Shown here one piece after another: positions 1 to 6,072 of a stretch of DNA of 7,296 nt (its first letter is position 1; every line of letters starts with the position of its first letter). Under the pieces are notes generated by a model that did not search any database, was not told the DNA's origin, and saw only the letters and a program-made list of their open reading frames with translations. Origin of the DNA: Sphingomonadales bacterium (lineage in GTDB: Bacteria > Pseudomonadota > Alphaproteobacteria > Sphingomonadales > Sphingomonadaceae); the NCBI GenBank assembly GCA_017302775.1, contig JAFLDC010000131.1, positions 1 to 7,296 of the forward strand. The letters run 5' to 3'. The translations under genes were made by a program, and so were the position numbers.

Positions 1-2
1 AG

Positions 3-146
3 GGCCTGGCGGTGCTCGCGCGACAGGCCGAGGCCACGCACCCGCAGGAGGTCGAGCCGGAGCCCGAGCCGGAGCGCGACATCTACGACGAGCGCCCGCC
101 GGACTCGCTCATCCGCGAGGACGAGGACACCGGACCGCGCTGGATC
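3..146 (+). CDS. Fragment of an unrecognised high-GC coding sequence, probably foreign to the rest of the window
   Basis: I do not recognise this protein. Read on the plus strand from base 3, it is open and rich in Glu, Asp, Pro and Arg, with a short Glu-Pro repeat followed by a segment reading DIYDERPPDSLIRED. Almost every codon ends in G or C, which is typical of real coding in a very high-GC genome. Hand-counted GC for bases 1-143 is about 75%, clearly above the roughly 60% that follows. Other frames give Arg/Ser- or Gly/Ala-rich shadow sequence or stops, except the glnD minus frame, which is open but does not resemble GlnD here. Both ends are missing: the window edge on the left and the GGATCC junction on the right. 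The frame stays open to a stop at 447-449, but that part is the antisense of glnD. The fragment could also be non-coding. Confidence 0.3.
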
Positions 147-147
147 C
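142..147. other. GGATCC (GATC) junction where glnD homology and base composition both break
   Basis: Reading glnD on the minus strand, the family-typical run WNGWKRQLIHELYEAAEERL ends with the codon at 147-149. The next codon starts inside GATC at 143-146. Beyond that point the frame stays open but no longer looks like GlnD, and GC rises sharply. A switch exactly at GATC is what ligation of Sau3AI or BamHI fragments during library construction would produce. A natural recombination point is possible but less likely. Confidence 0.5.
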
Positions 148-2081
148 AGCCGCTCTTCCGCGGCTTCATACAGTTCATGGATCAACTGGCGCTTCCACCC
201 GTTCCAGACTCCTGGCCCCACCGCCCGGATGTCAACAATGGTGAGCATCGCGAGAAGGCGCAGACGTTCGATCGACTGAACCTGCGCCACAAAATCCGTG
301 ATGGTCTTGTAGTCAGCCAGATCGCGCTTGAAGGCCACCGCGCTCATCAGCAGGTGATGGCGCACCAACCACGAAACCTGTGCGGTTTCCTCTGCCGAAA
401 GACCCAACCGCGGCCCGAGTTTGAGCGCGACCTCCGCCCCCAGGACTGAATGGTCGCCGCGCCGACCCTTGGCGATGTCATGCAACAGGATCGAGACGTA
501 AAGTGCCCGACGGTTGACGATCTTGTGAATGATTGCAGTGGCAAGCGGATGGTCGGCCTTCATCTCGCCCTTTTCGATCCGCGACATCAACCCGATCGCC
601 CTGATCGTGTGCTCATCCACCGTGTAGTGATGATACATGTCAAACTGCATCTGCGCGTTGACCCGGCCGAAATCAGGCATGAACCGGCCAAACACGCCAG
701 CTTCGTTAAACCAGCGCAGCGCCGTTTCGGGATCGTTGCGACTGGTTAGCAGATCAAGGAAGAGTGCATTGGCGCGCGGATCGCCCCGAACATGGTCGAC
801 CAGCCGCGCATCCCGTACCGCCAGCCGCATGGCGTCGGGATGCAGTTCCAGACCATTTGCGTCAGCCACCACGAAGATTTCGATCAACCGGGCCGGATCC
901 TCCGCAAACCAGGTGTCGGAAGGCACGCTGATTCGTCCGCCGAATACCGGATAGCCCTTGACGATCCGGCGCCGCGCCCGAAACCCCGCCAGCAACCCCC
1001 GCGGCTGCTTCCTGGCGAATTGATCGTCCAGTTCCGCCAAGAACAACCCGGTAAGGTGTCCCACCCGCTTCGCCTGGAGAAAGAAGTACTGCATGAAGCG
1101 TTCGACCGCGCTCTTGCCCGGACGGTCGGCAAACTGCATCCGCGCCGCGATCTCGCGCTGGACATCAAAGGTCAGACGATCTTCCGCGCGCCCGGTAATG
1201 GTGTGCAGATGACAGCGTACCGCCCAGAAAAAATCCTCAGCGCGGCGGAAAGCTCGGTACTCAGCCGGACTAAGCAGGCCGACCCGCACCAGTTCGGACG
1301 CATCACGTACATGATGGATGTATTTTCCGATCCAGTAAAGCGTATGCAGATCACGAAGGCCGCCTTTGCCTTCTTTGACATTCGGTTCAACCACATAGCG
1401 ACTATCGCCCAATCGCTTGTGTCGCTCGCCGCGTTCTACCAGTTTTTCCGTCACGAACTGCCGTTCAGTCCCGGCGACAACATCTGTCCAGAACCGGCTC
1501 TGCGCCTCGTCGAACAGGGATTGGTCGCCCCAGACATAGCGCCCTTCCAGCATCGCGGTGCGAATCGTCAGGTCGCTGCGCCCCATGCGTACCATCTCGT
1601 CGAGCGAGCGACTGGAATGACCGAGCTTTAGCCCAAGGTCCCACAGGAAATAGAGCATTGCCTCGATCACCTGCTCGCACCAGGGAGTCTGCTTGATCGG
1701 GGTAATGAAGGCGATGTCGACGTCCGAATGGGGCGCCATTTCGCCCCGGCCATAGCCGCCCACTGCCATGATCGTCAGCCGCTCTCCAGTCGAACGGTTG
1801 CTCGAGGGATAGACATCGGCAACGACATGATCGTGAATCAGCCTGACCAGTTGATCGACCAGAAAAGCCTGGGCCTCGGCACAGAGGTGTCCGGCGGACG
1901 GCTTTTCGAGCAAGCGGCGCGCTATCTCCTCACGCCCGGCGCTAAGCGCACCGCGCAGCAACTCAACGACCGCAAGCCGGGCCTTGGCCGCACCATGCCG
2001 GTCGACCAGATCCGCGATAGACCCCGCCAGCGCGCGGCGATCAATTACCGCGCGCTGGTTAACGATCCTGTGCCCGTTCAC
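147..2081 (-). CDS. glnD: Bifunctional uridylyltransferase/uridylyl-removing enzyme GlnD, C-terminal part missing
   Basis: GlnD is the cytoplasmic nitrogen sensor. It uridylylates PII proteins (GlnB/GlnK) when glutamine is low and removes UMP when glutamine is high. Visible parts, numbered from the GTG at 2081: the nucleotidyltransferase motif GGYGRG (108-113) followed by SDVD (119-122); the GlnD hallmark VEPNVKEGKGGLRDLH (231-246); and the HD domain for UMP removal, with DEHTIR around His491 and LLHDIAKGRRGDH around His534-Asp535. Recognisable GlnD ends after about 645 residues, against roughly 900 or more in complete enzymes, so both C-terminal ACT domains that bind glutamine are absent. 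The frame stays open to the left edge, but bases 1-146 do not encode GlnD-like sequence. There is no in-frame stop within 147-2081. GTG 2081 overlaps the ligase stop as GTGA, suggesting coupled translation. GTG 2108 is an alternative, and neither has a clear Shine-Dalgarno. Identity is certain; the start is less so. Confidence 0.93.
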
Positions 2082-3790
2082 CCGGCCATTGTCTGCTCTG
2101 CTTGCCACACCGGCAGGTAACGGGCCTTCAGCGCTCGCTTGTCAACCTTTTCGGTGCCGAGCCGGGGCAGACTTTCTGTCTCTTCCCATAGCCGCACCGG
2201 CACCTTGAAGGGAGCGATGCGCTGTTTGAGAAAATCCTTCAGATCGTCCTCGGATAAGGTCCGGCCTTCCTCAACCAGATAGACGCCGGTCGGTTGTTCG
2301 CCGAAACGCTCGTCGGGCATGCCAAACACGCTGGCTTCGGCGACATCCGGATGCGCATAGATGGCTTCTTCCACCTCGATACAGGTGATATTCTCGCCGC
2401 CGCGAATAATGATGTCCTTCTTGCGGTCGACGATGAACAAATATTCGTCGTCATCCAGATAGCCGAGGTCACCAGTGCGGAACCAGCCATCGGCAGTGAT
2501 CGCCTCTGCCGTTGCTTCAGGATTTTCCCAATAGCCTCCGAAATTGACGATCGAACGGAAGGCCACCTCGCCGACGGTGTTGGCGGAAAGGACCTGCCCG
2601 GCGTCGTCAAGAATACCAACTTCAATTAATGGCTTGGTCGCAGTTCCGGTCGATCCGGGTTTGGCCAGGTAATTTTCATTGAGGTTACCACAGCCCGCGG
2701 CGTTGGTTTCGGTCAGCCCATAACCCAGCAGCGGGAAGGCATGCGGCAAAGCATCCTTGATCCGGCGGACATGCTCCACCGGCCGCGGCGCGCCACCGGC
2801 GGCAAAGGAAACGCAGCTGGACAGATCATATTTGCCGCGGTTGGGGTGCGTTGCGATCTCATAGCTCATCAGCGGCACACCGACGAAATAGGTCACCTTC
2901 TCGCGCTCGATAAGCCGCATCGCTTCTTCTGCATCCCATTTGGGAATCAGCACCAGCTTGCGCCCGATCACAAACGACTGAAGCAGCAACGGGACCTCGC
3001 CTGTAACGTGGAAGAGCGGTACGTTGACCAGGCTGCATGGCTGAACCGAAGGCGCCTCGCCCTTTTCGTTCATCATCGTCAGGATCGTCAGGGTCTGGGC
3101 CACGTAGGAGAACACCGCCTGGGTCACCGCGCGGTGATCAGACCATGCCCCCTTGCTGAGCCCGGTTGAGCCTGATGTGTAGAGGATTGTCGCCAGATCG
3201 TCGCCCGTCAGGGATGGCAGGGGCGTTTCGGCATCCCCGCCCCTGTCCAGCAGAGCGGCAAGGCCCCGTTCCCATTCGCAGTCATGCTCAAACAGCAGCA
3301 CCCGGGTATCGACATCGAGTTCGGCGATACGGGCGGCGCGCTGTTTGTCGGCCAACACTATCGAACAGCCGGTCAGTTTGATTCCCGCGGCCATTTCCTC
3401 GCCGCTCCACCAACCATTGAGCAAGCTCGCGCAGCCACCTGCCATCAGCACCGCCATATAAGCGATGATCCAGTTGGTGGAATTGCGCGCGGCGATTCCG
3501 ATCCGGTCCCCCTTCTTCACTGCGTGCCCACCGATCAGCCCACCCGCGACAGCCCGCGCGGCGGCATAGGTCTGAGCAAAGGTCAAACGGATTTCACCAT
3601 CGACCAGAAATTCGGCATCGCCATGCTGAGCGCAAAACATCTCAAAAAGAACCGGCAGGGTTGGCGGCGCATTCTTCAGCATTGGCAAGACTCGGCCATA
3701 CCGTTCGAACGGTATCGTTTCGAGCATTCCGCCAGGGGCGGTCAGACGGGCAACAACATCATCAAGCGCGGTGTCGAGTTCGCTGCGCAT
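2078..3790 (-). CDS. AMP-forming acyl-CoA synthetase/ligase (ANL superfamily), substrate unknown
   Basis: A 570-residue adenylate-forming enzyme that should activate a carboxylic acid to an acyl-AMP and then to an acyl-CoA. Numbered from ATG 3790: ATP-binding P-loop YTSGSTGLSKG (204-214), the YGLTE motif (357-361), the RTGD motif with the ribose-binding Asp (438-441), the hinge and following motif DRKKDIIIRGGENI (455-468), and the C-terminal catalytic Lys, probably Lys548, in GTEKVDK. There is no signal peptide or membrane segment, so it is cytoplasmic. The start is set by a strong AGAAGGA Shine-Dalgarno six bases upstream; the open frame reaches further (Met at 3928), but that extension is low-complexity and lacks family motifs. 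The P-loop has Ser where Pro is usual (GxPKG). The substrate cannot be read from the sequence: a medium/long-chain fatty acid or an aromatic acid are both possible. It overlaps glnD by four bases, and no metabolic link between the two is evident. Confidence 0.9.
   Translation of the reverse strand: MRSELDTALDDVVARLTAPGGMLETIPFERYGRVLPMLKNAPPTLPVLFEMFCAQHGDAEFLVDGEIRLTFAQTYAAARAVAGGLIGGHAVKKGDRIGIAARNSTNWIIAYMAVLMAGGCASLLNGWWSGEEMAAGIKLTGCSIVLADKQRAARIAELDVDTRVLLFEHDCEWERGLAALLDRGGDAETPLPSLTGDDLATILYTSGSTGLSKGAWSDHRAVTQAVFSYVAQTLTILTMMNEKGEAPSVQPCSLVNVPLFHVTGEVPLLLQSFVIGRKLVLIPKWDAEEAMRLIEREKVTYFVGVPLMSYEIATHPNRGKYDLSSCVSFAAGGAPRPVEHVRRIKDALPHAFPLLGYGLTETNAAGCGNLNENYLAKPGSTGTATKPLIEVGILDDAGQVLSANTVGEVAFRSIVNFGGYWENPEATAEAITADGWFRTGDLGYLDDDEYLFIVDRKKDIIIRGGENITCIEVEEAIYAHPDVAEASVFGMPDERFGEQPTGVYLVEEGRTLSEDDLKDFLKQRIAPFKVPVRLWEETESLPRLGTEKVDKRALKARYLPVWQAEQTMAG
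3698..3715. repeat. Exact 18-bp palindrome inside the 5' end of the ligase gene
   Basis: ATACCGTTCGAACGGTAT is identical to its own reverse complement over all 18 bases; the flanking bases (C3697, C3716) do not extend it. It lies about 75-92 bases inside the ligase coding region, encoding ligase residues around 26-31 (IPFERY). A dyad of this length and position fits a dimeric repressor site such as a TetR-type operator, but coding constraint or chance could also explain it. Confidence 0.45.
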
Positions 3791-3796
3791 GCGGCA

Positions 3797-3803
3797 TCCT
3801 TCT
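3797..3803 (-). promoter_or_regulatory. Shine-Dalgarno of the acyl-CoA ligase
   Basis: On the minus strand this reads AGAAGGA, six bases before ATG 3790. It decides that start over the in-frame Met 46 codons upstream at 3928. Confidence 0.75.
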
Positions 3804-3921
3804 TTTATGTCGGCCCCGGATCGGCCCGCGCCCCTATTCGCGCTCCACCCGGTTTCTCTCCACGTTATCTGCCGGGTTTGTTTCCCGGACTGCTCTGTGC
3901 CACAAGCGGGGGGCGAGGATT

Positions 3922-3935
3922 GGACCAAACGGTCC
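3922..3935. promoter_or_regulatory. Inverted repeat, candidate operator in the divergent region
   Basis: GGACC, a four-base AAAC spacer, then GGTCC. On the minus strand it reads GGACCGTTTGGTCC, sharing the ACCGTT half-site with the exact palindrome at 3698-3715. It sits about 40 bases before the lgt start and 130 bases before the ligase start. It might be a repressor site, but the five-base arms are short enough to be coincidence. Confidence 0.25.
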
Positions 3936-3961
3936 GCCGCCCACCAGGCACAAAATCATCT

Positions 3962-3967
3962 AAGGGG
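3962..3967 (+). promoter_or_regulatory. Shine-Dalgarno of lgt
   Basis: AAGGGG lies eight bases before the TTG at 3976. With the in-frame stop TAA at 3961-3963 just upstream and no in-frame ATG before codon 65, it makes TTG 3976 the best start. Confidence 0.7.
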
Positions 3968-3975
3968 TTAAGCAC

Positions 3976-4902
3976 TTGCTGTCACTATCGCTTGCAACAC
4001 TGGCCGCCGCCGCCAGTGGGCCGATTCAATTCAAGAATCTGGGCCTCAGCCCCGATGTCTTCACGATCGGTAGTTTTGCGTTGCGCTGGTACAGTCTGGC
4101 TTATCTCGCCGGTATCTTGCTGGCCTACTGGCATACCTCGAAAGCGATCAAGGCCCCCGGCGCGCCGATGGCGCAGCGCCACGTCGATGATCTGTTCTTC
4201 TATTGCACGCTTGGCGTTATCCTGGGCGGACGGCTGGGCTATGCCACGTTCTATACCGGCGGCAATACCGGGCTACCCAGCCTGTGGAGCGAGCCCGCCC
4301 AGCTGCTCCAGTTGTGGAAAGGTGGGATGAGCTTTCACGGCGGACTGGTCGGGGTGGTCGTGGCGATGGCCTGGGTATGTTGGCGCAACAAGCTCAACTT
4401 TCTGCGCGTGGCCGACTATATCGCGGTCGCAGTGCCCTTTGGCATGCTGTTCGGTCGCCTCGCCAATTTCGTCAATGGTGAGTTGTGGGGCCGCGCCGCC
4501 GGACCAGATGTACCCTGGGCCATGGTCTTTTGCGATCAGCAGTATGATCCTGTCCGTCAGGTCTGCCTGACGAGTGGCGTCGCCCGCCACCCCAGCCAGC
4601 TTTACGAAGCCCTGATAGAAGGCCTGCTGCTATTGGTGATTCTGATCCCGCTGTTCTGGAAAACGCGCGCCCGGTGGCGTCCGGGTCTGCTGGTCGGCAT
4701 ATTCACGGTCGGGATCGGGATCGGCCGGTTCGTCGTCGAGTATTTTCGTGAGCCGGATGAACAGTTGCAGGAGTTCGCTCGCCAGACTGGCCTGTCAATG
4801 GGCCAATGGCTGACGATACCGTTGGTCGCGGTCGGGCTCTTTTTCTTGATCAGGGCATTGCTCCGCCCCGAAATGAACAGCGGCACCCCCACACCGCAAT
4901 GA
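3976..4902 (+). CDS. lgt: Phosphatidylglycerol--prolipoprotein diacylglyceryl transferase (Lgt)
   Basis: An inner-membrane enzyme that moves the diacylglyceryl group of phosphatidylglycerol onto the lipobox cysteine of prolipoproteins, the first step of lipoprotein maturation. The 308-residue product is highly hydrophobic with about seven membrane segments, for example at 38-52, 73-90, 122-136, 148-162, 215-228, 236-252 and 279-295. Family motifs: LRWYSLAY near 36-43, HGG at 121-123 (His corresponding to E. coli His103), the Lgt signature GRLANFVNGELWG (160-172), HPSQLYEA (205-212), and GRFVVEYFREPD (250-261). From remembered alignments, Arg161 and Arg251 match E. coli Arg143 and Arg239. The residue four before Arg251 is Ile247, where Tyr (E. 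coli Tyr235) is usual. The start is TTG, supported by AAGGGG and an upstream stop. It overlaps the next gene by ATGA. Identity is near certain. Confidence 0.96.
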   Translation: MLSLSLATLAAAASGPIQFKNLGLSPDVFTIGSFALRWYSLAYLAGILLAYWHTSKAIKAPGAPMAQRHVDDLFFYCTLGVILGGRLGYATFYTGGNTGLPSLWSEPAQLLQLWKGGMSFHGGLVGVVVAMAWVCWRNKLNFLRVADYIAVAVPFGMLFGRLANFVNGELWGRAAGPDVPWAMVFCDQQYDPVRQVCLTSGVARHPSQLYEALIEGLLLLVILIPLFWKTRARWRPGLLVGIFTVGIGIGRFVVEYFREPDEQLQEFARQTGLSMGQWLTIPLVAVGLFFLIRALLRPEMNSGTPTPQ

Positions 4903-5993
4903 GCGATCGGCCCTCGCCAGACGCCAGCGCGCCTTCCCTGGACTCGCTGGCTGTGGTCTTTCGGCGGCTGATCGCGAACACTGGGCCGATCAGCCTGATG
5001 CACTACATGGGCGAATCCAACGCCCGATACTATGGTTCGAAAGATCCCCTGGGTACTGCGGGAGACTTCATTACCGCGCCGGAAATCAGCCAGATGTTTG
5101 GCGAGCTGATCGGGCTGTGGCTGGCCGATATGTGGATCAATGCCGGGCGCGAGGAGCCGGTGCACTACGTCGAAATGGGGCCAGGGCGCGGCACACTGGC
5201 GCAGGACGCGCTGCGGGTTGCCAGCCGCTACGGCCTGGAGCCTGAGATTCATTTCGTCGAAACCTCAACTGAACTTAAGGATATCCAGCTCGCGGCGATT
5301 CCCACAGCACAGTGGCATCACGATCTTTCGACGATTCCGCCCTATGGCCCGATCCTGCTGGTCGCCAACGAATTCCTTGATGCCCTGCCGGTCCGCCAAT
5401 TGCTCAAGACTCCTGACGGGTGGCGTGAACGGATGGTGATCCCGGCTGATGACGCGGAGGGGGTAGACCGGTTCATCTGCGTTGCTGGAACGCAGCCCAT
5501 GGACGCTGCCGTGCCCGAAGCCAGGCGGGGGGCACCCGTCGGCACGATCATAGAAACCTGCCCGGGCGCCGCCGCGACTGTCTATGAAGTTGCGGGGCGG
5601 CTGGTCGAACAAGGCGGCGCGGCCCTGTTCATCGATTATGGTCATGATCAGATCCGTGACGGCTCCAGCCTGCAGGCTGTGCGCAATCACCTGAAAGTCG
5701 ATCCCTTCGTCAACCCGGGCGATTCGGATCTGACCGCACATGTCGACTTCGCCACCTTGGCCCCTATCGCGCAATCGCGCGGATGCAGGTGGCTCGGGAC
5801 AGTTCCGCAAGGCCGCTGGCTCCGTAACCTGGGGATCGAGGCGCGGGCAGCGACCCTGGCGGAACGCGCACCGCAACATGCCGCTGCGCTACAGAGCGCG
5901 ACCGAGCGTCTGGTTGGCGAAGGGCAGATGGGCCTGTTGTTCAAAGTGATGGGCCTGGCTGCTCCGTCGTGGCCGAACGGGGCAGGGTTTTGA
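4899..5993 (+). CDS. Class I SAM-dependent methyltransferase, COG1565 / NDUFAF7 (MidA) family
   Basis: A 364-residue protein of the family whose mitochondrial member NDUFAF7 methylates an arginine of the complex I subunit NDUFS2. The bacterial role is presumed similar but is not established here. Numbered from ATG 4899: the N-terminal family block MHYMGESNARYYG (34-46), GDFITAPEISQMFGE (55-69), the SAM-binding glycine loop EMGPGRGTL (92-100), ANEFLDALPVRQ (156-167), then LFIDYGHD, NPGDSDLTAHVDF, and near the C-terminus QGRWLRNLGIEAR and MGLLFKVM. There is no signal peptide or membrane span. ATG 4899 overlaps the lgt stop (ATGA) and gives the usual family length. An upstream in-frame Met at 4806 would overlap lgt by 97 bases and adds unrelated sequence. 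No clear Shine-Dalgarno is seen, so expression probably depends on coupling to lgt. Confidence 0.92.
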   Translation: MSDRPSPDASAPSLDSLAVVFRRLIANTGPISLMHYMGESNARYYGSKDPLGTAGDFITAPEISQMFGELIGLWLADMWINAGREEPVHYVEMGPGRGTLAQDALRVASRYGLEPEIHFVETSTELKDIQLAAIPTAQWHHDLSTIPPYGPILLVANEFLDALPVRQLLKTPDGWRERMVIPADDAEGVDRFICVAGTQPMDAAVPEARRGAPVGTIIETCPGAAATVYEVAGRLVEQGGAALFIDYGHDQIRDGSSLQAVRNHLKVDPFVNPGDSDLTAHVDFATLAPIAQSRGCRWLGTVPQGRWLRNLGIEARAATLAERAPQHAAALQSATERLVGEGQMGLLFKVMGLAAPSWPNGAGF

Positions 5994-6072
5994 AAGTCAG
6001 GTGCTTTCTCTTGTAACCGGTTTGCGGTCGGCGCATGCCTTGCTATGCGCTGGGCTGAACAGAGGAGTTTCC
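5994..6072 (+). promoter_or_regulatory. Short gap before the isovaleryl-CoA dehydrogenase, with inverted repeat and Shine-Dalgarno
   Basis: The 79 bases contain an inverted repeat GCGCAT-8 nt-ATGCGC (6031-6050) and a strong Shine-Dalgarno AGAGGAG (6061-6067) five bases before ATG 6073. The repeat could be a weak terminator for the lgt unit (though it has no T-run), an operator for the leucine genes, or chance. No clear -35/-10 pair is visible. Confidence 0.4.

Larger units (their letters stand above)
3791..3975. promoter_or_regulatory. Divergent intergenic region between the ligase-glnD unit and the lgt unit
   Basis: The 185 bases must hold the start signals for both transcription directions, as the two flanking genes point away from each other. 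The ends carry both Shine-Dalgarno sequences. In between lie a 14-bp inverted repeat (GGACC-AAAC-GGTCC, 3922-3935) and a short hairpin (CCGGG-TTTGTTT-CCCGG, 3872-3888). I do not see a convincing -35/-10 pair for sigma-70 in either direction, which is common for alphaproteobacterial promoters. No small gene or riboswitch fold is evident. Confidence 0.6.

Noticed and set aside
792..1631. 279-codon plus-strand open frame
   Set aside because: It is codon-for-codon antisense to glnD, whose minus-strand translation carries clear family motifs (for example VEPNVKEGKGGLRD). The plus translation shows no recognisable domain.
147..2081. glnD as a pseudogene with internal frameshifts
   Set aside because: Checking the minus-strand codons from 2081 to 147 shows no in-frame stop, and the motifs from nucleotidyltransferase to HD domain all lie in one frame. 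Only the 3' end is abnormal.
3872..3888. CCGGG-TTTGTTT-CCCGG hairpin as a terminator
   Set aside because: It lies between divergent genes, where no terminator is needed, has only a five-base stem, and has no T-run on either strand.
3791..3928. 46-residue N-terminal extension of the acyl-CoA ligase
   Set aside because: The extension is not family-like and would occupy most of the divergent promoter region, whereas ATG 3790 has a strong AGAAGGA at the right spacing.
3284..4330. 348-codon plus-strand open frame spanning the ligase 5' end, the intergenic region and the lgt 5' part
   Set aside because: It overlaps two well-supported genes and the region between them, has no recognisable domain, and shows skewed Arg/Pro/Ser composition typical of a shadow frame in high-GC DNA.
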